From an uncultured Bacillota bacterium (GTDB lineage: Bacteria > Bacillota > JAAYKD01), in assembly GCA_937897315.1 (NCBI GenBank), contig CALCNS010000370.1, forward strand, positions 1 through 13,677: a DNA stretch of 13,677 bases. The letters run 5' to 3'. Each line of letters opens with the position of its first letter. Within the stretch, counting starts at the first letter, position 1. A model generated the notes under the pieces. It was not told the DNA's origin. It searched no databases and saw only the letters and a program-made list of their open reading frames with translations. Positions 7,804-13,677 of the stretch are shown here, piece after piece. A program made the position numbers and the translations under genes.

Positions 7804-7818
7804 CCGCTTTTTGTGGTT
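7793..7818 (-). terminator. Possible weak terminator after the BTAD regulator, overlapping the tRNA -35
   Basis: On the minus strand AACCAC and GCGGTT (five of six pairs possible, loop AAAAA) are followed by GAC and a run of six T (7793-7798). This could end the upstream operon, and it shares bases with the tRNA-Tyr -35 element. The stem is short and has a mismatch. Confidence 0.3.
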
Positions 7819-7845
7819 TCTTTCAATAGAATTGCAAAATTACGT

Positions 7846-9075
7846 TTAACCCTTATTCTTAATCGGTTGTAGTTTGCAATGCAAGATGACATCGTTGCGT
7901 CGATTACGCTTGTAGTAGATCGATAAGATACGGTTCAATACCAAGATGCCATTCTCATAGGCTGAGGAATTTCCATAGGCTGTAGTAGGTAATAGCAATA
8001 CATACTGACTAGCACTGTACTGCGAAATAACATCCCCACGACGTAAACTCTCTTTCAGAATCGCCAGCAGACGTTTCATAACAAAAGCCATACGCTTGGA
8101 ATCCACCTTACCCGATAGTTTCTTGTTGGGTGTAATGGTGATTAGTGCAATATAGATGGGTTCCTGCCTTCGTGTGGAGCGGCGCAACTCTAAGCAATAG
8201 GCTTCTCTAAAGAAACTGTAGTCACAGACAAAGGCCCCCTGTCCAGGGTCTTGCAAACGTAATTTCTGTTGAATCGCACTCAAATCGGTTTCAATCTGTT
8301 GCTGCAGTTGCATAATATCACCGTATAGATTACGCAAAGCATCACTAGGGTACTCCCCTTTTTCCCGAATGAACAGCTCGTTAGCCTTTTCATAGAACAC
8401 GAGGGCTTCCTGATGTTGCCCGGTGTGCAATAAACTACGTATATAGAAGACATTCAGTTCATCGTTTAATGGATGGAATTCCAATCCTTTTTTACATAGT
8501 TGAAGAACCTTTTCATGAAATTGATTCAATTCATAGTATTCAGCCAATTGAAGCAATGCCATGAGAAGCTTTTCTCTCAAATGTACTCGTTTTTCTTCGA
8601 CCCAAGGAATTTGTATGCGAGGCAAGAAATCTCCTCGATAAAGAGCAACTGCCTCTTCTAGATTTGCTATTGCTTCCTCTTTGCGCACCCGCTTCTGCGT
8701 AGCTTGAACGATTAAATCCTCAAAAACCTCTACATCTATCGTCACGGAAACACTTGGGTTCCAATAGTAGAAACCTTTCCCCGTTTCGATTAATTCTTGT
8801 TCATCGGGCGTAATTGGTTTTACCATTTCTCGGACTCTATATAATTGTGTTTTCAATGTATTGACCGGATTTCTGCTACGTTCATCTTCCCACAACATCT
8901 TCGTTAACTCTTCATGGCTCATCGGTGATTGTCGGTGTAATAACAAGAAAGCTAAGATGCTCCACAGTTTGCGAGAATGGTTCATCTGCTCTGATACTTC
9001 CACCAATTCAGAGGTTAAAGTAAACTCCCCTAACATTCTAATATTCAACATGGTTTCTTTCGTGATTTCTACCAT
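7846..9075 (-). CDS. Winged-helix/BTAD transcriptional regulator with GGDEF-like C-terminus
   Basis: A 409-residue predicted cytoplasmic regulator. Residues about 9-105 look like an OmpR-type winged-helix DNA-binding domain (NIRMLGEFTL, then RKLWSILAFLLLHR and the helix around VNTLKTQLYRVRE). Residues about 112-258 match a bacterial transcriptional activator (BTAD, TPR-like) domain, with VEVFEDLI, AIANLEEAVALYRGDFLP and HPLNDELNVFYIRSLLHTGQHQEAL. Residues about 281-405 resemble a GGDEF fold (LRRGDVISQYSASQYVLLLP, 344-363) in which the GGDEF signature is replaced by SASQY, so it should not make c-di-GMP. The first two domains recall SARP/AfsR activators; target genes and ligand are unknown. 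The start at 9075 is chosen because AAGGGGGGA lies just upstream; the frame also opens at 9123 inside rlmB. It follows rlmB by 16 bases. Confidence 0.85.
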   Translation of the reverse strand: MVEITKETMLNIRMLGEFTLTSELVEVSEQMNHSRKLWSILAFLLLHRQSPMSHEELTKMLWEDERSRNPVNTLKTQLYRVREMVKPITPDEQELIETGKGFYYWNPSVSVTIDVEVFEDLIVQATQKRVRKEEAIANLEEAVALYRGDFLPRIQIPWVEEKRVHLREKLLMALLQLAEYYELNQFHEKVLQLCKKGLEFHPLNDELNVFYIRSLLHTGQHQEALVFYEKANELFIREKGEYPSDALRNLYGDIMQLQQQIETDLSAIQQKLRLQDPGQGAFVCDYSFFREAYCLELRRSTRRQEPIYIALITITPNKKLSGKVDSKRMAFVMKRLLAILKESLRRGDVISQYSASQYVLLLPTTAYGNSSAYENGILVLNRILSIYYKRNRRNDVILHCKLQPIKNKG

Positions 9076-9091
9076 TCTCGTTCCCCCCTTG

Positions 9092-9823
9092 CTAATAATT
9101 GGTGCGTTGCCGTAATGCTTCATACATGAATAATCCGCCGGCTACGGATGCATTCAAACTACCAATCGGTCCCACCATAGGAAAGCGCAACAAGAAATCG
9201 CAATGCTCTTTTACTAAGCGACTTAAGCCCCTGCCTTCACTTCCAATGACAATTGCCAACGGCCCTTTGAGATTGCTTCGATAGATCAATTCACCTTCCA
9301 TGTCGGCTCCGGCAACCCAAACTCCCTGTGTTTTCAATTGTTGAAGTGTGCGGCTAATATTTGTCACCGTCGCAACAGGCAAATATTCCCAAGCTCCCGC
9401 GGCAGCTTTCAGCGCTGCAGGGGACATACCAGCCGCTCGCTTTTCCCGCAAAATCATGCCATGAGCCCCAACTGCAGCTGCTGTTCGCATTAGGGCACCT
9501 ACATTTCCGGGGTCTTCAATGCCATCAAGAACGATAAGAAAGGGGTCCTCTCCCTTTTCTTTGGCTAAACGCAACATATCCTCCACATCGACCATGGGTT
9601 TGGCTACTGCAATCGCTATAACACCTTGGTGAATCCGTCCTTCGCTAAGCTGATCCAATCGATCTCGATCCACCCTCTGGATTTCTATTTTTTTCTCACG
9701 AGCAAGGTATTCAATGGAAGAAAAGGCCTCCCCTTTACCATCCTTTAACAGAAAAATACTTTCTATGGGGCGATTTGCCTTCATTGCTTCTAAAACCGGA
9801 TGTCTACCTTCTATTTGTTCCAT
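9092..9823 (-). CDS. rlmB: 23S rRNA (guanosine-2'-O-)-methyltransferase RlmB, SpoU/TrmH family
   Basis: A 243-residue SPOUT methyltransferase that by homology methylates the ribose of G2251 in the 23S rRNA P loop using SAM. An N-terminal substrate-binding domain (EGRHPVLEAMKANRPI) precedes the knotted catalytic domain with the three SpoU motifs: DGIEDPGNVGALMRTA (100-115; N108, R113), IGSEGRGL (193-200; E196) and GSLNASVA (221-228; N224). Two tandem ATGs exist. The second (9823) is 5 bases from AGGAGG (9829-9834), whereas the first (9826) is only 2 bases away, so I start at 9823. The tandem ATGATGA overlaps the thyX stop. TrmH-type tRNA methylation is a less likely alternative, given the mrnC-rlmB context. 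Confidence 0.94.
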   Translation of the reverse strand: MEQIEGRHPVLEAMKANRPIESIFLLKDGKGEAFSSIEYLAREKKIEIQRVDRDRLDQLSEGRIHQGVIAIAVAKPMVDVEDMLRLAKEKGEDPFLIVLDGIEDPGNVGALMRTAAAVGAHGMILREKRAAGMSPAALKAAAGAWEYLPVATVTNISRTLQQLKTQGVWVAGADMEGELIYRSNLKGPLAIVIGSEGRGLSRLVKEHCDFLLRFPMVGPIGSLNASVAGGLFMYEALRQRTNY

Positions 9824-10512
9824 CATGACCTCCTTGGTTTATCTTCTCGAACCGGGAAGCGACCACATGACATTTTTCCCTCCGGACAATATCCTTCCTG
9901 TTCACAGATAGGTCCTGTCATGGTGAAGAGCAATGGAGATACTTTGATGAGTTCGGTCCGCATAAGAGTAGCCATATGTCTAATTTCCCATTGAGCCCTC
10001 ATGCATAATCGTTTAGCGAAAAAATTGTATAGACTCCGAGCATTCATCGTCATCACCAGTTTCGTTTCACAAGCATTAGGCAACACATAACGAGCATCCT
10101 CTTTTGGCATACCCAAAGCCAACAATTGGTTATAGCCCTCTTGAATCGTCTGCATTTGCTTCAAGAATACTTCTCTAGCCTTTTGATGATTTTCTACACT
10201 GGGAGGTATCACGAAATCGAAAGCTTTCTCACTGACATACCGCTGAGATTGTTGAGAATAGGATGCTAACCGATGTCTAACCAACTGATGCGATAAAGCC
10301 CTACTCACACCCTCAATGGCAAAGGTGAAACTCACATGCTCAATAGGGGACTCGTGCCCCATCGTCAAGAGATCGTTGACCAATTTGGCTACTTGCTTTT
10401 CCGTCATGGTTTCTTGTAGTTGGACTGCTCCCACCGGGGAATAACACAAACGAGCAGCTGCTGCAACCAACTGATCCGGGTTCGGGGTATGACTTAATAA
10501 AATCACGTTCAT
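9823..10512 (-). CDS. thyX: Flavin-dependent thymidylate synthase ThyX
   Basis: A 229-residue enzyme that methylates dUMP to dTMP using methylenetetrahydrofolate, FAD and NADPH, replacing ThyA. The ThyX signature RHRxxSxxxxSxR is complete as RHRLASYSQQSQR (79-91). HESPIEH (53-59) and NARSLYNFFAKRLC with AQWEIR supply other conserved FAD/dUMP-binding residues. Length is typical (about 220-250). A C-terminal tail carries four cysteines (CEQEGYCPEGKMSC), a pattern seen in some clostridial ThyX proteins and suggestive of metal binding, though this is unproven. The ATG overlaps the mrnC stop as ATGA and its own stop overlaps rlmB. Expression is therefore tied to rRNA-processing genes. Confidence 0.97.
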   Translation of the reverse strand: MNVILLSHTPNPDQLVAAAARLCYSPVGAVQLQETMTEKQVAKLVNDLLTMGHESPIEHVSFTFAIEGVSRALSHQLVRHRLASYSQQSQRYVSEKAFDFVIPPSVENHQKAREVFLKQMQTIQEGYNQLLALGMPKEDARYVLPNACETKLVMTMNARSLYNFFAKRLCMRAQWEIRHMATLMRTELIKVSPLLFTMTGPICEQEGYCPEGKMSCGRFPVREDKPRRS

Positions 10513-10913
10513 AATGCGGCTGTCTCCGTTCCTTGTATAAGATATTGCACCAACTCTTGTATACGAACTTGTCGTTCCTGAAGATACAAAAAGCCCATTA
10601 ACGTTTCGAGGGCCGTTGCATAACGATACTCTATGATGCTCGACCCTCTTGCAGAGTGTTTACTTTTCACATTTCGCCCACGGCGAATCCACTCCATCTC
10701 TTCTTCGGAAAGAATTGGTGTTAGAAATACTACCGCTTTTGCTTGTGCGTCAGCACTCACATAGCGGACCGTTTGACAATTTAAATCATGCAGCTTAATG
10801 TGACCGCGACGAATCATTTCGTTTCTTATGGCTAACTCAAACACAGCATCCCCCAAATAGGCCAAAGCCAACGGGTTTCCCGAGCTTAACAAATCCTTTA
10901 TTTTCTCTGCCAT
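10509..10913 (-). CDS. mrnC: Mini-ribonuclease III
   Basis: A 134-residue dimeric RNase III-like enzyme lacking a dsRNA-binding domain; in Bacillus it matures the ends of 23S rRNA. The catalytic core is visible in LAYLGDAVFELAIR (D22) and EYRYATALETLMGFLYL (E103), with the conserved MEWIRRGRN segment (73-81). Length is typical for the family. The gene starts 16 bases inside the end of cysS. Its ribosome binding site (AGGGGG, 10918-10923) lies in a 5-bp hairpin within cysS coding sequence, so it is probably translated by coupling. The cysS-mrnC-rlmB order is conserved across Firmicutes. Confidence 0.95.
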   Translation of the reverse strand: MAEKIKDLLSSGNPLALAYLGDAVFELAIRNEMIRRGHIKLHDLNCQTVRYVSADAQAKAVVFLTPILSEEEMEWIRRGRNVKSKHSARGSSIIEYRYATALETLMGFLYLQERQVRIQELVQYLIQGTETAAL

Positions 10914-12310
10914 TGAACCCCCTGCGGGGTATCTTTAATGATGACACCCATGTCTTCTAGTTCTTTACGGATAGCATCCGCGGTTACCCAATTCTTTGTT
11001 TGACGCGCTTCCTGCCGCTTCGCAATAAGTTCCTCCACAACTCTTTTTAGTGATTCCTCTAACCCGTCGTTCTCTTGAAAAGCCGAAGCAAATCCTAACA
11101 AATCCGCCCAATCTAAATACAGCTCCAACAACTGCCTGCTCCATTCTCGATTCAGATGATTCGTGGATAACCAAAGATTGACTTGCTTGTTCAGTTCAAA
11201 CAAAATAGCCACTGCACCTGATGTGTTAAAATCGTCGCACAATGCCTGCCAAAACTCCTGTTGTGCCTTTTCGACAATAAGCCGGATTTCTTCGTCATCC
11301 GAATGATCATCGGAATTCACATGTCGTAGATTCCGAACGGTATTTTGCAAACGTTCCAAAGCGACTCGGCTTTGTTCCAGTAAATCCTGAGAAAACGCCA
11401 AGGGGGAGCGATAATGTGCCGATAATATAAAAAATCGCAACAGATAAGCCGGCACTTGCTCCAGTAAATCTTTCACACGGAAAAAATTGTGTAAAGATTT
11501 AGACATCTTTTCTCCCCCGGGTAAAGTGAGCATTCCATGATGCATCCAATATTTGGCATACTCATGACCACAAGCACATCTACTTTGCGCCAGCTCGTTT
11601 TCGTGATGTGGAAACAAGATGTCCACACCGCCACCATGCATATCATACGATTCACCTAAATACTTGCATGACATAGCAGAACACTCAATATGCCACCCGG
11701 GAGTTCCTGCTCCCCAAGGGCTGTCCCACACCGGTTCACCGGGTTGAGCTACCGTCCACAGAGCAAAATCACCTGGATGCTCTTTATGATCTTCTACTTC
11801 TAATCGTGCTCCTGCTTGCATTTCGTCTACTCGCCTGCCAGACAATTCGCCATAGGAAGGGTCGCTGGTTACACGAAAGTAGACATTGCCTTCCTTAGGG
11901 TACGCATGACCTTTGTCTATGAGGATTTGAATCATTTGTATGATTTCGGCAATATTCTCTGTCACTCGGCAATATAAATCTGCTCCAGCCACTTCAAGGC
12001 CCTTCATATCCCTGAAATAGGCATCGATGTAGTGCTGTGCCATTTCCAAAGGATCTTGCCCCATCGAAATGGCTTTCGCAGCGATTTTCTCATTCACATC
12101 GGTAAAATTCTGTACATGATACACTTGATAACCTAATCTTTTCAAGATACGCTTAATGGTATCCCAAACCAAATCCATGCGAGCATGCCCAATATGGCAA
12201 TCATCCTGGACTGTTAGCCCACAAGTGTAAATGGAAATCTTACCCGGTTTCAAGGGGACTAGCTCTTCTTTCTTTCTGGTCAAACTATTGTAAACCATGA
12301 CTGTTCTCAT
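10898..12310 (-). CDS. cysS: Cysteinyl-tRNA synthetase
   Basis: A 470-residue class I aminoacyl-tRNA synthetase that charges tRNA-Cys. Visible are the HIGH motif (39-42), KMSKS (268-272), and the zinc/cysteine-binding residues C30, C210, H235 and E239 (in FPHHENE), with [19 protein letters not shown] (195-213) typical of the family. The C-terminal DALR-like helical region ends with a tRNA-binding tail. The N-terminal catalytic motif reads [18 protein letters not shown] and the following motif FTDVNEKI, where most family members have CGPTVYD and FTDVDDKI; ligands are kept, so activity is expected. The ATG overlaps the ispF stop as ATGA and has AAAAAGGAGAG upstream. No leader T-box can apply, since the gene is internal to the operon. 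Confidence 0.97.
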   Translation of the reverse strand: MRTVMVYNSLTRKKEELVPLKPGKISIYTCGLTVQDDCHIGHARMDLVWDTIKRILKRLGYQVYHVQNFTDVNEKIAAKAISMGQDPLEMAQHYIDAYFRDMKGLEVAGADLYCRVTENIAEIIQMIQILIDKGHAYPKEGNVYFRVTSDPSYGELSGRRVDEMQAGARLEVEDHKEHPGDFALWTVAQPGEPVWDSPWGAGTPGWHIECSAMSCKYLGESYDMHGGGVDILFPHHENELAQSRCACGHEYAKYWMHHGMLTLPGGEKMSKSLHNFFRVKDLLEQVPAYLLRFFILSAHYRSPLAFSQDLLEQSRVALERLQNTVRNLRHVNSDDHSDDEEIRLIVEKAQQEFWQALCDDFNTSGAVAILFELNKQVNLWLSTNHLNREWSRQLLELYLDWADLLGFASAFQENDGLEESLKRVVEELIAKRQEARQTKNWVTADAIRKELEDMGVIIKDTPQGVQWQRK

Positions 12311-12801
12311 ATTGTACTCTCCTTTTTCAGTAAAACCACCGCATGAGCTGCAAGCCCTTCTTTTCGACCGATAAAACCCAGCCCCTCAGTTGTTGTTGCT
12401 TTTATATTGACTCTGTCAAGATCTATGGACAATAATCCTGCAAGTCGACATCGCATCGACTCCCGATAGGGTGCAATTTTTGGGATTTGTGCCATTATTG
12501 TAAGATCCACGTTTTGAATTACAAACCCTCCTTGTTGGATTAAATCCATCACTCGCGACAATAAAACTGCGCTGTCAATATTTTTATACGTCATATCGTT
12601 GTCCGGGAAATGCATACCAATGTCACCTAACCCAGTTGCACCCAACAACGCATCACATAAAGCATGAAGGGGTGCATCCGCATCGGAATGACCTTGTAAC
12701 CCTATGCTTGAAGGAATTGTCATGTTACAAAGGACCATCGCTCGGTTTTCTGCGTATGCATGGACATCAAATCCACTGCCGATTCTATAATCCTCAAACA
12801 T
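12307..12801 (-). CDS. ispF: 2-C-methyl-D-erythritol 2,4-cyclodiphosphate synthase
   Basis: A 164-residue enzyme of the MEP pathway that cyclises CDP-ME 2-phosphate to MEcPP, normally as a trimer with zinc. Metal ligands D12 and H14 (GSGFDVH) and H46 (HSDADAPLHALCDALLGA) are present, as are GLGDIGMHFPD and the C-terminal VNIKATTTEGLGFIGRKEG motif. Length is standard, so this is IspF alone and not an IspDF fusion. TAGGAGGA lies about 7 bases before the ATG. It follows yacL by 11 bases, leaving no room for the ispD gene often found between them. It overlaps cysS by 4 bases. Confidence 0.97.
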   Translation of the reverse strand: MFEDYRIGSGFDVHAYAENRAMVLCNMTIPSSIGLQGHSDADAPLHALCDALLGATGLGDIGMHFPDNDMTYKNIDSAVLLSRVMDLIQQGGFVIQNVDLTIMAQIPKIAPYRESMRCRLAGLLSIDLDRVNIKATTTEGLGFIGRKEGLAAHAVVLLKKESTI

Positions 12802-12812
12802 CTTAGTTCCTC

Positions 12813-13677
12813 CTAATTACTGATTTTGGCAAATATCATGCGGCCGGCCGAAGTCTGTAAAGAAGTAGTAACCTCTACTGTCAGTGTTTTCCCGACCAAG
12901 CGACTCGCACCGTCCACCACGACCATCGTTCCGTCATCCAAATAGCCAATTCCCTGACCTGGTTCACGACCCACTTTGATGATAGTCACATTCATTCCTT
13001 CACCGGGCAAAACAATGGTTCGTAAAGCATTGGCCAAATCATTGATATTCAGTACTTGAACCTGCTGTAATACACTCATTTTATTGAGATTGTAGTCTAG
13101 AGTTAACAATTTATACCCAGTTTCTTGTGATAATTTGACCAATTTGGTGTCTACTGCTGTTTCATTTTCATAATCTCGTTCCGAGATAATTACCGGAAAG
13201 TTGATCTCTTTTTGAATGCGATTGAGGATATCGAACCCACGCCGACCTCTAGCACGTTTGATGGGATCTGTTGAATCCGATAAAAGTTGCAACTCGGATA
13301 ACACAAAGAGAGGTACCACAAGCGGACCTTCTAAGAATCCTGTTGCACACAAATCTGCAATACGGCCATCAATGATAACACTAGTATCCAGTAGCTTACC
13401 CTTTTGCTCTGAACTTCTCGTACTTAGATTCTCAATCTGAGATGAGGGTTTCACGGAAATGTCACTGCGATCTCTTCTAAAAAGGTCAGTAAATTTCTGA
13501 ATTTCCTTTTTCTGATAAAGTGCCAATCGCAATCCCACGAATCCCAAGATGATATTCAAAGCCAATGTAATACTGACCCCAATGAAAGGGACTCCTCTTA
13601 ATGCAAGCCCCATGAGATTCGCTAAAAGAAGTCCAATGATCAAACCAACCGACCCAATGAGTACATCGGCCAAGGGG
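12813..13677 (-). CDS. yacL: PIN and TRAM domain membrane protein, YacL family, N-terminus outside window
   Basis: The last 287 or so residues of a YacL-type protein. Two hydrophobic segments (VLIGSVGLIIGLLLANLMGLAL and a second ending in GLRLALY) are probably the last transmembrane helices. A charged linker leads to a PIN nuclease-like domain (LLDTSVIIDGRI and later KLLTLDYNL; candidate acidic residues D96, E127, D175, D193 counted from 13673). A TRAM domain (GEGMNVTIIKVGREPGQGIGYL to the end) completes it. The codon at 13671-13673 is TTG, preceded in frame by a proline codon, so the reading frame continues past the window edge. Bacillus YacL is about 366 residues, implying about 80 are missing. 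PIN fold suggests RNA cleavage; substrate unknown. The stop is TAG. Confidence 0.93.
   Translation of the reverse strand, partial: PLADVLIGSVGLIIGLLLANLMGLALRGVPFIGVSITLALNIILGFVGLRLALYQKKEIQKFTDLFRRDRSDISVKPSSQIENLSTRSSEQKGKLLDTSVIIDGRIADLCATGFLEGPLVVPLFVLSELQLLSDSTDPIKRARGRRGFDILNRIQKEINFPVIISERDYENETAVDTKLVKLSQETGYKLLTLDYNLNKMSVLQQVQVLNINDLANALRTIVLPGEGMNVTIIKVGREPGQGIGYLDDGTMVVVDGASRLVGKTLTVEVTTSLQTSAGRMIFAKISN

Noticed and set aside
11162..11171. DnaA-box-like sequence (GTGGATAAC)
   Set aside because: Single imperfect copy inside cysS with no cluster, AT-rich unwinding region or dnaA nearby.
12842..12850. GC-rich palindrome (CGGCCGGCCG) in yacL
   Set aside because: It is inside the coding sequence of the TRAM domain and short enough to arise by codon choice.

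Overview
The window is a compact, ordinary-looking bacterial chromosome segment in which every supportable gene lies on the minus strand. Gene content and order point to Bacillota (Firmicutes), most likely an anaerobic Clostridia- or Negativicutes-like lineage. The evidence is the yacL-ispF-cysS-mrnC-thyX-rlmB cluster, the rluB-flavoprotein-cmk-plsC-ispH/S1-DUF512-der cluster, an IspH protein fused to four S1 domains, ThyX, and strong AGGAGG-type ribosome binding sites. The genus cannot be fixed from the sequence.

Reading in the direction of transcription (high to low coordinates), the first block (13677-7846) begins inside a PIN-TRAM membrane protein of the YacL family. It continues with ispF (MEP isoprenoid pathway), cysS (cysteinyl-tRNA synthetase), mrnC (Mini-III RNase for 23S rRNA maturation), thyX (flavin-dependent thymidylate synthase), rlmB (23S rRNA 2'-O-methyltransferase) and a large winged-helix/BTAD regulator whose C-terminus resembles a degenerate GGDEF domain. 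Most genes overlap by 4-16 bases or are 11-16 bases apart, so this reads as one translationally coupled operon.

The intergenic region 7845-7512 holds a possible weak terminator, a textbook sigma-70-type promoter, a single tRNA-Tyr(GTA) gene with encoded CCA, a perfect 10-bp hairpin and a strong intrinsic terminator. It separates two conserved clusters that are normally independent, so it marks a synteny junction.

The second block (7511-1) is rluB (23S rRNA pseudouridine synthase, GTG start), a HI0933-family flavoprotein, cmk (CMP kinase), plsC (acyltransferase), the ispH-S1 fusion, a PDZ/radical-SAM-like DUF512 protein, and the first half of der (ribosome-assembly GTPase), which runs off the left edge. 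Together the two blocks cover translation and ribosome maturation, isoprenoid synthesis split across both (IspF and IspH), nucleotide synthesis (ThyX, Cmk) and phospholipid synthesis.

I found no mobile element, CRISPR array, phage gene or defence system. The points most worth a second look are the BTAD/GGDEF-like regulator at the end of the first operon, an internal Shine-Dalgarno/GTG at the IspH-S1 domain boundary, the absence of ispD between yacL and ispF, and a palindromic hairpin between the ispH-S1 gene and the DUF512 gene.
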